A DNA stretch of 64,000 nt from Skeletonema tropicum (lineage: Eukaryota > Bacillariophyta > Thalassiosirophyceae > Thalassiosirales > Thalassiosiraceae). Under the pieces are notes generated by a model. It was not told the origin of the DNA, searched no databases, and was given only the letters and a program-made list of their open reading frames with translations. Both the position numbers and the translations under genes were made by a program. Each line of letters begins with the position of its first letter. Within the stretch, counting starts at the first letter, position 1. Shown here in pieces: positions 18,340-29,751 of the stretch. The stretch is taken from positions 1,178,001-1,242,000 of the forward strand of contig CM074138.1 of the NCBI GenBank assembly GCA_037178625.1, given 5' to 3'.

Positions 18340-20735
18340 TCTCGTATGGATATGGGCTGGCCCGAAGCACCTCATTCTACCACATCGTATCTATCGTCGT
18401 CAATATGCGCTCGAGCGGAATCCAGGGGACCGACAAATTGGCGGCGATGGTACACAAGCACATTAGCACTGCTCAGACATTGCGTGAGTAGAAGCGATGC
18501 TACAGCCTCCTAGCTGATATGAGAGGTCCAGTTTGGTCCAATTTGAGCTGGCCGGCAGCACCTCATTCTACCATATCGTATCTATTGTCGTCAATACGCG
18601 CATGAGCCGCTTCTAGAGGCGCCATTTACTCGGCGGCGATAGAAAACAATCAAAGCAGTAAAGCTAAGACTGATTGCGTAAGCAGAAGCGATGCTACAGC
18701 CTCCTAGCTGATTTGAGAGGTCCAATTTGAGCTGGCCGGCAGCACCTCATTCTACCAAATCGTATCTATCGTCGTCAATATGGACATGAGCCGCTTCTAG
18801 AGTCACCATGTACACGGCGGCGATTGTACACAAGCACAGTAGCACTGCTCAGACGGATTGCGTGAGTAGAAGCGATGCTACAGGTTCGTAGCTGATTTGA
18901 GAGGTCCGATTTGAGCTGGCCGGCAGCACCTCATTCTACCAAATCGTATCTATCGTCGTCAATATGGACATGAGCCGCTTCTAGAGTCACCATATACACG
19001 GCGGCGATAGAAAACAATCAAAGTAGTAAAGCTAAGACGGATTGCGTGAGCAGAAGCGATGCTACAGCCTCCTAGCTGATCTGAGAGGTCCAATTTGAGC
19101 TGGCCGGCAGCACCTCATTCTACCATATCGTATCTATCGTCGTCAATATGGACATGAGCCGCTTCTAGAGTCACCATGTACACGGCGGCGATTGTACACA
19201 AGCACAGTAGCACTGCTCAGACGGATTGTGTTAGTAGAAGCGATGCTACAACTTCGTAGCTGATCTGAAAGGTCCAATTTGAGCTGGCCGGCAGCACCTC
19301 ATTCTACCACATCGTATCTATCGTCGTCAATACGCGCATGAGCCGCTTCTAGAGTCACCATGTACTCGGCGGCGATAGAAAACAATCAAAGCAGTAAAGC
19401 TAAGACTGATTGCGTGAGCAGAAGCGATGCTACAGCCTCCTAGCTGATCTGAGAGGTCCAATTTGAGCTGGCCGGCAGCACCTCATTCTACCATATCGTA
19501 TCTATCGTCGTCAATATGGACATGAGCCGCTTCTAGAGTCACCATGTACTCGGCGGTGATTGTACACAAGCACAGTAGCACTGCTCAGACGGATTGCGTG
19601 AGTAGAAGCGATGCTACAGGTTCGTAGCTGATTTGAGAGGTCCGATTTGAGCTGGCCGGCAGCACCTCATTCTATCATATCGTATCTATCGTCGTCAATA
19701 TGGACATGAGCCGCTTCTAGAGTCGCCATATACACGGCGGCGATAGAAAACAATCAAAGTAGTAAAGCTAAGACGGATTGCGTGAGTAGAAGCGATGCTA
19801 CAGCCTCCTAGCTGATCTGAGAGGTCCAATTTGAGCTGGCCGGCAGCACCTCATTCTACCATATCGTATCTATCGTCGTCAATATGGACATGAGCCGCTT
19901 CTAGAGGCTTATTATACAAAACGGATTTGGTACAAAAGCACAGTAGCACTGCTCAGACGGATTACGTGTGTAGAAGCGATGCTACAGGTTTGTAGCTGAT
20001 CTGAGAGGTCCAATTTGAGCTGGCAGGTAACACCTCATTCTACCATATCGTATCTATCGTCGTCAATATGGACATGAGCCGCTTCTAGAGTCACCATGTA
20101 CTCGGCGGCGATTGTACACAAGCACAGTAGCACTGCTCAGACGGATTGCGTGAGTAGAAGCGATGCTACAGCCTCCTAGCTGATCTGAGAGGTCCAATTT
20201 GAGCTGGCCGGCAGCACCTCATTCTACCATATCGTATCTATCGACGTCAGTATGCTCATGAGCCGCTTCTAGAGGCGCTATATACTCGGCGGCGATTGTG
20301 CACAAGCACAGTAGCACTGCTCAGACGTTTGGCGTCCGTAGAAGCGATGCTACAGTCTCGCAGCTGATCTGAGAGGTCCAGTGTGGGCTGGCCAGCAGCA
20401 CCACATCCTACCAAATCGTATCTATCGACGTCAGTATGCTCATGAGCCGCTTCTAGAGTCGCTATATACTCGGCGGCGATTGTACACAAGCACAGTAGCA
20501 CTGCTCAGACGGATTGCGTGAGTAGTAGCGATGCTACAGCCTCGTAGCTGATCTGAGAGGTCCAATTTGAGCTGGCCGGCAGCACCTCATTCTACCACAT
20601 CGTATCTATCGTCGTCAATATGCGCTTGTGATCATTTTCGATTTTTTTTTTACTTTGCAGCTATAGTACACAAGCACAGTAGCACTGCTCAGACGGATTG
20701 CGTTAGTAGAAGCGATGCTAGCACATTCTTCTTCA
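18340..20735 (+). repeat. Satellite array, 184-bp monomer with higher-order structure
   Basis: The anchor CTCATTCTAC (or a close variant) falls at 18371, 18562, 18746, 18930, 19114, 19298, 19482, 19666, 19850, 20034, 20218, 20402 and 20586. After the first interval (191) every spacing is exactly 184 bp. Two monomer types differ in one 45-bp block. Type A has GTACACAAGCACAGTAGCAC; type B has GAAAACAATCAAAG followed by AGTAAAGCTAAGAC. They alternate B-A-B-A-B-A-B from 18562 to 19850. Monomers 2, 3 and 4 resemble 6, 7 and 8 most closely (shared GGTTCGTAGCTGATTTGAG and CATATACACGG variants), giving a 736-bp four-monomer higher-order repeat. From 19850 on the array is all type A and more degenerate. 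Each monomer carries a near-palindrome GCTGGCCGGCAGC. Frames at 20256-20501 and 20567-20788 are only satellite. Confidence 0.95.
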
Positions 20736-20950
20736 TAGTGTTCTGTTGGCACAAGTTTTGTTTTGTTTTACAGCATTTGCAATCATAACAATGGTACGTG
20801 TTATCTCCCTTTAAAAATAGTGTAAGACATTACACTACTCACTACTTCATCTTATCTATCTGCGAAGAAAGTTCGGTTGACTATGCCTCACTGGGTGCTT
20901 TGTGTATAGATGTCTACAATAGATTACCATATTCTATTTACACCCAATCA

Positions 20951-21778
20951 TCACTTTTCGATGCTTGACAAATCAAATTCGTCTATCATACCAATTACAG
21001 CCGAGCAATCCCTTGCAACGCCAGGTTCAGGCGAGCAACAAGCTCTTGTTGCCGTCTCGCCTACATTGCCTATATTATAAGAAGTACTTACGATCGAGAT
21101 CATTTTACTCTCACCTTGAGTGTTTTTTGAAGGCGAGGAACAGCCTAACTTGCCCTTGTACATAATGTCAACGTCTGCGGTTCCCCCTTGGCCAAAGCCA
21201 AGCCACCCATCATCATTACAGTCAGTGAAGGTGACGTAGTGCCAGCCTTCGGTCATCGTGTATGGTCTCCAGGCCTTCACCGCGTGAGTCTGCGAGAAGT
21301 ACCCTGCAGACACCTCGCACGTAATCATACCTGCGCGTCCTGTAGTTAGAGGACCCTTCAAATATTCGAGGTAATCCAAGGCTTCTTTGGGCATGTAGTC
21401 GCGGAAACGAGAAATGGTGAAAGCAGCCTTGGTCAGTTGTGAGACGGACATAATACAAGTTGAGTGATCGACGCCGATTTCATCGAGGAATTTCGATGAA
21501 AAGATAGTTGTGCAGTTAGGAAACTTTTCAAACCCTACTTTCCCACCAGGCAGCTCCATTTGAACATCACCGCGGTTGAGAGATGCTACATCTAGGGCGC
21601 ATTGTGGTTTGTTCATAGTTTGGACTTGCTTGTGGTTAGGGGCTGCCACCGACAACGAAGGCGTAGCGTCTGATGTAGATAGATCACTCGCAGCGACCTC
21701 GTGTAGGTTCGCTCTTATATCAGCAGAAGCTGTGTATGAGAAGGACAATGCCGCAAGCACGAAGTGATAAAAATTCAT
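20951..21778 (-). CDS. Secreted unrecognised protein
   Basis: I start at the ATG at 21778, where a clean signal peptide begins (MNFYHFVLAALSFSYTASA, cleavage after ASA). The open frame extends further upstream but without an ATG that gives a better N-terminus. The mature protein of about 257 residues is rich in paired cysteines (CTTIF, TCIMS, TCEVS, DCNDDGW, GCSS, RACC, RDCSA), suggesting disulfides and export. A DCNDDGWLGFGQGG stretch could be a calcium-binding loop, but this is weak. There is a possible donor (GATCGTAAGTAC) at about 21090, so the last 30 residues may come from a different exon than the open frame shows. It sits beside the satellite array. No family recognised. Confidence 0.6.
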   Translation of the reverse strand: MNFYHFVLAALSFSYTASADIRANLHEVAASDLSTSDATPSLSVAAPNHKQVQTMNKPQCALDVASLNRGDVQMELPGGKVGFEKFPNCTTIFSSKFLDEIGVDHSTCIMSVSQLTKAAFTISRFRDYMPKEALDYLEYLKGPLTTGRAGMITCEVSAGYFSQTHAVKAWRPYTMTEGWHYVTFTDCNDDGWLGFGQGGTADVDIMYKGKLGCSSPSKNTQGESKMISIVSTSYNIGNVGETATRACCSPEPGVARDCSAVIGMIDEFDLSSIEK

Positions 21779-23862
21779 ATTTGTTGTTCGTTGTATGTCT
21801 TCGATGATTATGGCGTCTTCGCTTACAATAAATATGCTAAGGGCAAGTCGAACAATCTTAAGTATTGGCTGCAAAAGACCCCCTTTTCCGTGGAAAGGAG
21901 GGATGCCAAAGAGATGAGCAAGACAGTGATCCATTAGAATCGCGTGAGAAACTTTCCTTCCACATTCGACATTCATATCGTACTGAGCTCCAGCTTGTGG
22001 CAAGAGATTACAAATCTAATCGGTACCAATCGGTTCTTACTAAGATTTAATGACTCTGCGTCGACGGCACTGAATGACTGAATGAGGGGCGGGCGGGTGC
22101 ACTCTTGGTCATTCTGACAGATCACCACATCAGAGAGGCGATAACAAATACATAAATCTGGGGGAGATGGTCGTCTTTCGCTTCCAGGTAGATACCGGCC
22201 CTGCTGATAAATATTTACTTACTTTCAGTCAACGTTGGAATTAATATAGTAGATGATTGACCGATACGACAATTGTGAAATTGTGGACATTCAGCCGGAA
22301 ATTCAACTCAAGTTGCACGCCTGTGGTGTACTGAGATCCCACGTTGCTCTTGTGTAGAGGAGTTGAATTTGTGCGAAAAGGTTTTTGAAAAGGTCCCAAA
22401 TAGCACCTTTTCACCCACATTTTTTAGCTTTTCGTGCATGTGCCGAGTTGCATTTTGGGTTGAATTTTTTGAGTTGAATATTCAACTCGAAGGTACTAGT
22501 TCCTACGCAGATTGAATACGCTAGAAGATCCTGCATGCCGCCGTTCTCACGTGCCTCTAGTACATAAGTGAGACGAATGAGCAAGTACTGCCAAGAACAA
22601 CAATAATAATCTAATGCATTAAGTACTTCCTACTCTTCCTACACCTGCTTGCACTCTCTGGTTCAGGATTGAGGCTTTCATGGCCAACTAATTCCTCATC
22701 TGCTTGCACCTTCTTTTGTAAACTTGTGCATTCAGAAATGCTTGCAATATATACATTCATATTACACTACACAACCTTCTCTGCTGACACAGAGCCTCAA
22801 GCCGGCTCAAATAGAGCTTTCTCTATGTGTCATTGCCGATGTTTTTCATAGTACATGCTGATTGTTGTGTGTGGACAGATTTTGGACGGAGATTTGCCCT
22901 CTTTCATTAGCGACAAAGCAACTTGCATACGCGAACGACGCAGCCACCAACGACCACAAAAACCCATCCTGTGACGGAGCAGATCAGTATGAACGATTAT
23001 ATGAGTAAATATACTGCGAGAAGAGACGGTAGCTTTACCCAACGTATCTTATATGGTTGATGTCGAGCGACGTCAAAAAGCATCATCACGTGTTGAGTGT
23101 TTATTCGAGATCGACAGCGCTTGAAAAGGTACCATATTGGCGGCAACATCACACATGTTCTCCGTGTATTTTGGTTCGGTTGCATGCCAATCGTCTATGG
23201 TGTAGCAGCAGGCGACGTGAGAGTTGTGGTGCCAGCACACAAAAAGTGATGTCTGTGCATTATTTGCGTAAATACGGTGGTTACACGAGAGTGCTGTCTT
23301 CAGAATTTGATCCGTAGGAGAGTCTTGAGAGAGGAGATAATCTTTTATCATTCGTCCAGCACTTCCCACTTGTTTGTTGCCTCTCGTCGGCGCAGAAGTG
23401 TCATCATCATCTTGCTTGTGTGTTCGGGTTCGGTGATGGTGATTTCACGATGAAAGGGCTTAGAGTATTTCACTACACGATAAGTTGAATTATGAGTTAC
23501 ACTTTTGGTCAAAATTTCCACATTTTAGACATAAGAAGCCGGAAGCACCTAATTCGTAGACTGAGTGATTGGGTCGTTGCATTAGAATGATGTGATTACT
23601 CAACTTAAATACTTGGAACTTGCTGATCGTCGAAGGGTTCCTTCTTTCCCGTTCAGTATGGTACCAGGCATTCAATATGATCTGATGAATCGAGATAGGC
23701 AACATCGATTGCTTGAACTGTGGTAGATCAACAAACATGAATTTATGAGAACTCTTCTCTTCCCCTTCACTAGATCACAATCCGAATCCAATTCTTTTTA
23801 TCGTGAAGCTACTTTCGGTTGGCTAGACTGTAATAGATTAACCTATCAGCAACAAAAACAGA
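21779..23862. other. Gene-free stretch of 2.1 kb
   Basis: Only short, featureless frames on both strands. At 22300-22490 the words TTCAACTC / GAGTTGAA recur (22302, 22360, near 22462) and end in a perfect 18-bp palindrome GAGTTGAATATTCAACTC at 22471-22488. The rest shows nothing I can name. Confidence 0.5.
22471..22488. repeat. 18-bp perfect palindrome GAGTTGAATATTCAACTC
   Basis: Half-site GAGTTGAA also occurs singly at 22360-22367 and, inverted, at 22302-22309. The cluster could be a binding site for a dimeric protein or the ends of a small decayed element. Confidence 0.5.
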
Positions 23863-25834
23863 TCAATAACCCAATGCGCATCCGTCCGCTCTACCATCAG
23901 ATCCTGCAGCAAGGATACCAGTTTCTCTGTCTCTTGTTATGATTTGTGCTCTCCCAAATATCTCTCGTTCGTGCCCTGACACGTTTGGCTCCATGAAATG
24001 TCCACATGTAGCCAATTTCGAAATAGTTTCTTCATTGAATCCTATCTCTGTGAAAACCTTACCATTTTGGCTTCCATCAAGGATACAAAAGCGTGGAGCG
24101 TCCACAGCAGTCTTTGCGCAGTAGAGAAATATAAAAAGATTGTTAGGCGAAGGAAACAGAAAACATATTATTTGTCGTTCATGTGAAAATACTTACCTGC
24201 GGGTCCAGGCCATTTGCGACCAATTGAACAACTAATTGCATGTGTCCTTGCGGTTGCATAAATCCACCCATGTTGCTCAATGAGGCGTATAATTCTCCTG
24301 TGTCCGAATGAGTTAGCATGGCAGGAATGATTGTGTGATAAGGTCGCTTTCTTGGAGCAAGAGCATTAGGATGGTTTGTGTCCCATGAGAAACCAGCTCC
24401 CCGATTTTGTAGGGTGAAGCCACAATTCTTTGGCGTCAAACCAGTTCCAAATCCCATGTAATTACTATTCACAAAACTCATAGCATTGCCAAGATTATCA
24501 ACAACTTGGAAGCTCACCGTGCAACTGGATGGAGTAGGCTTGCCTTGAACTACAGCCTTCTCAGAATCAAACAAATCCAATGCTCGCTTTGATATCCTTT
24601 CTTTATTCAACAACCATTCCGAAGAGCTTTTAGTGCCAGCTTCATCATCGTCAGCTTGATCCTGTTTCACAAAATCAGGATCACATACATACGATCTTGC
24701 ATCTCCAAATCCCAATCTCATCATCTCGATTTGAGCATGAAGCATATCTGCTGATAATTGAGGATGGCATGATTCGTCATCCAATAATGAATTAGTCACA
24801 ATTTCGTTTTGCTCTAAAGCATTCAGTCCCTCCAATGCAATCAAACTTGCAATGCCTTGTCCATTCGGTGGACACTCCCACACATCAATTCCACGATAGC
24901 TAACCTTGATTGGCTCTGGATATGTTGATTCATTGTGATCAGTCATATCTTCCATAGTCATAACACCTCCATGCTTACAAATGGTTTCTACTATTGATTT
25001 TCCAGTATCACCTTTGTAAAAGCCTTCTTGGGCACCATACTCGCCTAGATTTCTCAGCACCTTGGCCAAGTATGGATTGCGAAATAGTTGACCCGGTTTG
25101 GGGGCCATGCCCTTCCCATCTACACTCATTTCTACCTTGCCATCATCAATCTCTTCTGGTGTGTACCATTTCGTGATGCAATCAATTTGTTGAGTCCATC
25201 TCAAGGCTGTCAATGTGCTCACTGGAAATCCCTCCTCTGCAAGTTGAATGGCAGGCTCGAGAATTTGCAATAGGCTTAGTTTTCCCGACCCAAATTTGTT
25301 GATTGTATCCTCCCAACCTTGTGCTGCGCCAGGGACAGTGACTGCATGAATACCCGTTGTAAAGTCCAATTTTGATTTACAAAACTTCTTGACCACATCT
25401 ATGGTCAAGTTCGATGGACATCTCCCACTCCCATTGATGGATTTTACTTTTCTTGTGTTTGCATCATAATGAAGTGCAAACATGTCCCCGCCTAGACCAG
25501 TACTACACGGTTCCAAGACTGCTAGTGCAGCCGCTACTGCGACACTTGCATCAGCTGCGTTTCCTCCCAATCCACGCAGTACGTGAAGACCTACTGATGT
25601 AGCCAGAGGCTGGCTTGTAGCTACACATGCTGTCGTACAGTATATCGGTGAACGACGAGAGAGGAAGTGAATTTGAGGCAATCCTGGTGTTTCAGCTGCT
25701 GCAGCTGTTGACGAGAGCAATGATGCTGGTGGCGCTAGCTTCTTGTCTGTCGTTTTTGGATCGTTTTTGTTGGCAGGCGTCGACTCATTTTCATTGTTGC
25801 TCCCTTTCTTTTTGGATAGGGCGTTGAACCACAT
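23863..25834 (-). CDS. GGT: Gamma-glutamyltransferase, two exons
   Basis: Exon 1 is 25834-24197 and exon 2 is 24111-23863, joined across an 85-bp intron (GTAAGT donor, CAAAG acceptor, phase 0), giving 628 residues. The Ntn-hydrolase fold of the GGT family is plain: GGNAADASVAVAAALAVLEP and GLGGDMFAL near the start. The autocatalytic threonine is at about residue 439 in SSCTVSFQVVD, followed by NSNYMGFGTGL. The C-terminal exon supplies DAPRFCILDG and the family ending AGSDGRADGCALGY. The enzyme hydrolyses or transfers the gamma-glutamyl group of glutathione. The overall sequence looks closer to bacterial-type forms (YwrD-like) than to animal GGT1, which is an impression only. No clear signal peptide is seen in the Lys/Asn-rich N-terminal 45 residues, so location is uncertain. 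Confidence 0.92.
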
Positions 25835-26568
25835 TTTTTGTATTCTTCACAGAATGATGCACTTGATCAATCCGCATAAGCCACCCCACGGTCTATCGAC
25901 GCTGACAATGAAAATTCTAATAGCCGACACCAAAGCGAAAGCGAAGGCAGGCGAGCAGTTGTTAGCCAAGTTGCCTACACGCTTCACATAATATCATCTC
26001 AAAAAGACATGACATGGATGAGATGACGACAGTATGGTAATGACGATGAGATTGATGACATCATTTTTGGCGCGATCCTTTCTCGGCGCGTGTCACCGGT
26101 GCGACATTTAGTTCTCTTTTTGGGTGCGACGACGTGGCCACCCCTTTCCATCTTTTCCACAGCACCTGCATTCTGCCTTGATCGCCTCCATGGAATTGAG
26201 AGAAGGATTGGATGAGAGCTCTGCTAACCGTTACAACAACACGTAGTTGGCACCCTACCCACCAGACCGTAGACCAAGAGAGCAGAGACCTATAAAATTT
26301 CGGTAAGATGCCTTAAAAAGAGCTCCATTGAGTTGAAGGATCCTTTCAGAGTTCTCGTATCGTCATCGGCAGTTTTTTGATTGCCAGCTGGTCTGGTGTT
26401 ATGGGACTGACTTCATGAATCTTCAGAGTGGTTGTTTGCATGCAGTCGTGACTCTCCTACTTGTAGACGATACGCATTGCCTCATAATTTCAAGCGTACA
26501 ACTTCTAACAAATTGCTGCTTTCCAACTCTCGGCTGCATCGTCGTTATTCCATCATCTCTACATTACA
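25835..26568. other. Divergent intergenic region, 0.73 kb
   Basis: Lies between the GGT start (minus) and the membrane-protein start (plus), so it should contain both promoters. It has GGCGCGATCC and TCGGCGCGTG near 26069-26090 as the only GC-rich block. No RNA gene seen. Confidence 0.45.
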
Positions 26569-27804
26569 ATGAACTCGGACGCAGATAGGAGTAACAAAGT
26601 CAGTAGTATTGCAGCTTTTGGAAACGAATTGGAAGCTGTAGTACATTTTGGCTGTATCAATCAAGAAAAACAAAAAGACATCATGTGCTCAGCATCTGAT
26701 TCAATCACACCAACCAAAGTCTCTGTCTCTGACTGCGACACAAACTCTGATTCGTCCGTACCATGGACGACAACTCTGAAATACGTCCTAGCCGCAGCAT
26801 TCCTCAGTGTCTCTGTGCTAGAGTTCTCACTTTGGTTTCCATTCGTCTTACCTGGATTGGAATCTGCGGCTGCAAAGACGTACATCCCAGCCTTTTTTGT
26901 GTACGATGAGGAACACACCAAATTTGACAACACCCCGTGGACGTACAATACAGACTACCTACTAACAATTGTCATGTCCGTTCTTGCAATCCAATGCATT
27001 TTGGCTCGAGGTGATGAAGATAAAAAGAATCAACGCTCGCTTCGTTTGCGATTGTATAGCGCATCGTTATTAATCTGTTATGGCATATCAACGTTGGCTG
27101 GGGCATGGGCACACCAACACTTCACATCAGTCGAATCACTAAACACAATTCGCTTCCGTATATTTTGGTTTGTCTGTGTTGGCAATGTATCATTTGCTAG
27201 TTGCTACATGGGTTTGATAGGGCGTGAAGTTCAACGACACTTTGGCGTATTAAATGCTGTTCCCATGGGACCGTGGTGGTTTTGGCCTGCCTATGGGTGT
27301 TACATGGCATTGACTTGTGGATTGGGTTACATTTCATTCAAGAGGCCTGCATGTGACATCTTTATTGCTGGGTGTACTCAGTTCCCATCGACATTTTACT
27401 GTCTTGGAGCTCTAGGCATTCGTAAGTGGCCACAACCGAATAGCAAGAAGGTTGCTGTGGGGAAGGAAACATCCATTGAATTGGTCAGTCCAATGTATCG
27501 GGCGATGTACTACATTGGTTTCATCGGGAATGCTCCCTTGCTCCCTTTATATACTATCTTAGTCCAGTACACTGATATGACACTTGGAGGCGTCAACACA
27601 TTCTTACACACTTGGTTACTTTTGTGTTGGGGTATGCAGGGAATCAGCCTGATTCATCTATGCAAAGCTGTTAGTAAAGGAGAGAGACGAGTTGAAGCTG
27701 CGTCTGAAAAACAGCAGTACAGTGGTGGTCCAGCTTTGATTTACTCTGTCATTTTGGCACCTGTGGCACTAATGGTGGTATGTTCACTTGGAAAGATATT
27801 TTGA
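26569..27804 (+). CDS. Multi-pass membrane protein, unrecognised
   Basis: 411 residues with a polar N-terminal 70 and about eight to nine hydrophobic segments: near residues 70-95 (TLKYVLAAAFLSVSVLEFSL), 125-145, 165-185, 200-220, 235-260, 310-330, 340-360 and 385-408. There are short polar loops containing HQHF and FKRP. No catalytic motif or transporter signature is recognised. Acidic and lysine content in the loop near residue 145 (GDEDKKNQRS) and the absence of a signal peptide suggest a cytosolic N-terminus. Single exon with a clean start and stop. Function unknown. Confidence 0.75.
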   Translation: MNSDADRSNKVSSIAAFGNELEAVVHFGCINQEKQKDIMCSASDSITPTKVSVSDCDTNSDSSVPWTTTLKYVLAAAFLSVSVLEFSLWFPFVLPGLESAAAKTYIPAFFVYDEEHTKFDNTPWTYNTDYLLTIVMSVLAIQCILARGDEDKKNQRSLRLRLYSASLLICYGISTLAGAWAHQHFTSVESLNTIRFRIFWFVCVGNVSFASCYMGLIGREVQRHFGVLNAVPMGPWWFWPAYGCYMALTCGLGYISFKRPACDIFIAGCTQFPSTFYCLGALGIRKWPQPNSKKVAVGKETSIELVSPMYRAMYYIGFIGNAPLLPLYTILVQYTDMTLGGVNTFLHTWLLLCWGMQGISLIHLCKAVSKGERRVEAASEKQQYSGGPALIYSVILAPVALMVVCSLGKIF

Positions 27805-28043
27805 TTGAGACGTGGATAAAGAGACAGAAGATTGTATGCTTTGTTTTTTCTTAGCAATGTATGACTAGCTGAAAGATAACGAATGTTAGTAAATTCAATT
27901 ACATGCAAACAATGCTTGATCTGTGCCCAGATTGGACCTAATCGAGACCCAAATTAGGACTTTCTTCCGTCGCGCCGGGACATAATAGCATGATCGGGTC
28001 TTCTTCTTCAATATTTCAGCTAAGGCTACTTATGGAAGTAAAT

Positions 28044-29267
28044 TTAAGAAGAGATGACTAATGAAGCTTCTTCTTCTGCTGCTTCTTCATCATCATCGAC
28101 AACATCGTCGTCGTCTGATGAAACGATATCAAAAGACAAGGCACCAGGCGATAACGTCACTGCTGGTACCTTACAAGAATCGTTGATGAGTTCCTCCAAC
28201 GTCAACCTGTCACCCTTGGCGTTCAAAAAGTTTGAAAGGCTCTTCACTTTCTCAGCAACGTGATCATCTGAAGCAAGAGCATCTTCTGCTTGTGGCTCAA
28301 TGTTTTCCTTATTTTTGATCTTCAACTGATCCACGACTTCTTCATGTTTCTCCTCACTCATTACAATTTCAGCTTCAGATTCAAGACTCTTCGCTTCCAC
28401 AGCTGTAATCAATGCATCCATCGTATCGTTTAATGCAGCAGTGCGCTCGGACTCAGCATTGTTGTTGATAGCAGTAGACCTAACACTTTCCTGCCACTGC
28501 CTGAACTCTTGCATCGCCTTCCTTTCATTGTCCTGCTTCTTCGTGAGCAGTTTTGCCTTCAGTTCCTTCTCTGCCTCTGGACCCGCCCGCGCCCACTCTT
28601 CCGCAGTAGCTCTTTCATTGTCGAATATAGGCCGATCCAAATAACGCAGAGATTTGTTGGCAACAATCATTTTCTTACGAAAGTACGCCGTCTTGCTACA
28701 GACCGGGTTGCCGGACATGTTGAGTGATGTCAGCTTTTCAATGCCCGCAATGCAAGTTATGATGTCCTTTCCAGCAAGTTTATTGTTGCTCACGTCCAAG
28801 GCCGCCAAGTTCTTGCACTCTACAAGATGTTGGATACTTGCCGCATCCTCTAGTATGTTCTTGGCTAAATTCAGCGTCGTCAAGTGTTTTAGAAGAGCTA
28901 AACCCTCAACAACGTGGATGTTGTTCTCGCTGAGGTCCAGCTGAACGAGCGAATCTAGTCCGTTCAGATTTTCAATGCGAGTGAACGCATTTCTTTGCAG
29001 GAAGAGACACCTCAACTCTTTGAGGTGCGAAACATTCTCTATCTTTTCTAACCCATTGGAATGAAGCCATAAGGTTTTGAGACCATCGTATTCATCGAGG
29101 TTTTCGATTCGGCGGTATCCCTTGTAGTGTAGGTACAAGGTATCGTTTAGAGAAGGTGTAGTGTATCCACCGTGTTCCAGAGCGACCTGGAGCAATTCAG
29201 CCTTGGACATGACTGGCAAGTCTTCCAAGACAGTAGATACTGTCTCATTGATAGTTTCAATCGTCAT
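28044..29267 (-). CDS. DNAAF1: Dynein axonemal assembly factor 1-like LRR protein
   Basis: 407 residues. LRRs of the SDS22 type run from about residue 45 to 185 ([72 protein letters not shown]). An LRR cap follows, with the DNAAF1/ODA7 signature [19 protein letters not shown] and then [18 protein letters not shown]. The C-terminal half is charged and coiled-coil-like with acidic runs. The family preassembles axonemal dynein arms in the cytoplasm of ciliated cells. Its presence implies the organism can build a flagellum with dynein arms. Single exon; shares a 0.48-kb divergent region with the next gene. Confidence 0.88.
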   Translation of the reverse strand: MTIETINETVSTVLEDLPVMSKAELLQVALEHGGYTTPSLNDTLYLHYKGYRRIENLDEYDGLKTLWLHSNGLEKIENVSHLKELRCLFLQRNAFTRIENLNGLDSLVQLDLSENNIHVVEGLALLKHLTTLNLAKNILEDAASIQHLVECKNLAALDVSNNKLAGKDIITCIAGIEKLTSLNMSGNPVCSKTAYFRKKMIVANKSLRYLDRPIFDNERATAEEWARAGPEAEKELKAKLLTKKQDNERKAMQEFRQWQESVRSTAINNNAESERTAALNDTMDALITAVEAKSLESEAEIVMSEEKHEEVVDQLKIKNKENIEPQAEDALASDDHVAEKVKSLSNFLNAKGDRLTLEELINDSCKVPAVTLSPGALSFDIVSSDDDDVVDDDEEAAEEEASLVISS

Positions 29268-29751
29268 GTTGGGCTAATCACTGCGACGAAGGTCGAAAAG
29301 TCGATGAACAGCCGAAGGAATAACTCGCCGATCAACCTCAGTGCGAGCCGCTCGCTCAAAAATGATGCCGCAATTTTAAAAATTTATCATGTCACCCAAA
29401 TTTTAAACTCCAGATTGGATATCTACGATACTAAAAGAGACCTGCTTCGGTGCAACGGTGGCCGCCCCTACGCAGCAACAATCGACATCTCTCTACGCAA
29501 AGCTGTTTCATCTGACACAGCGGTATCATAACGGCTACGATCATCACGGAGGAAAGGGCGCTAAATTGAATCGGCGCGTTGACGTAAGTAGATGTAGGAG
29601 ATTTTGTAGAAAGCAGGACGTCGGCGTCGGCATCGGCATCGTGCATGCCGCCTGCTCCAGTGCTAATTCACAGCCTCACCTCCTCGTTCATTTGCTTGCC
29701 CTCACTCCAACAAAGTTCTAATTGACTATTGCTCGTACTTCCTCAACTCCG
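29268..29751. promoter_or_regulatory. Divergent intergenic region, probably bidirectional promoter
   Basis: 484 bp between the DNAAF1 start (minus) and the start at 29752 (plus). Contains CGAGCCGCTCGCTC near 29345. Short open frames here have no support. Confidence 0.4.

Noticed and set aside
20256..20501. 81-codon minus-strand ORF inside the satellite
   Set aside because: It is made of satellite monomers read by chance; other monomers contain stops in the same frame.
18340..20735. CENP-B-box-like site in the satellite, tempting because a pogo-like element lies next door
   Set aside because: The only TTCG-containing words (GGTTCGTAGCTGATTTGAG) do not fit the CENP-B box core, and they are not present in every monomer.
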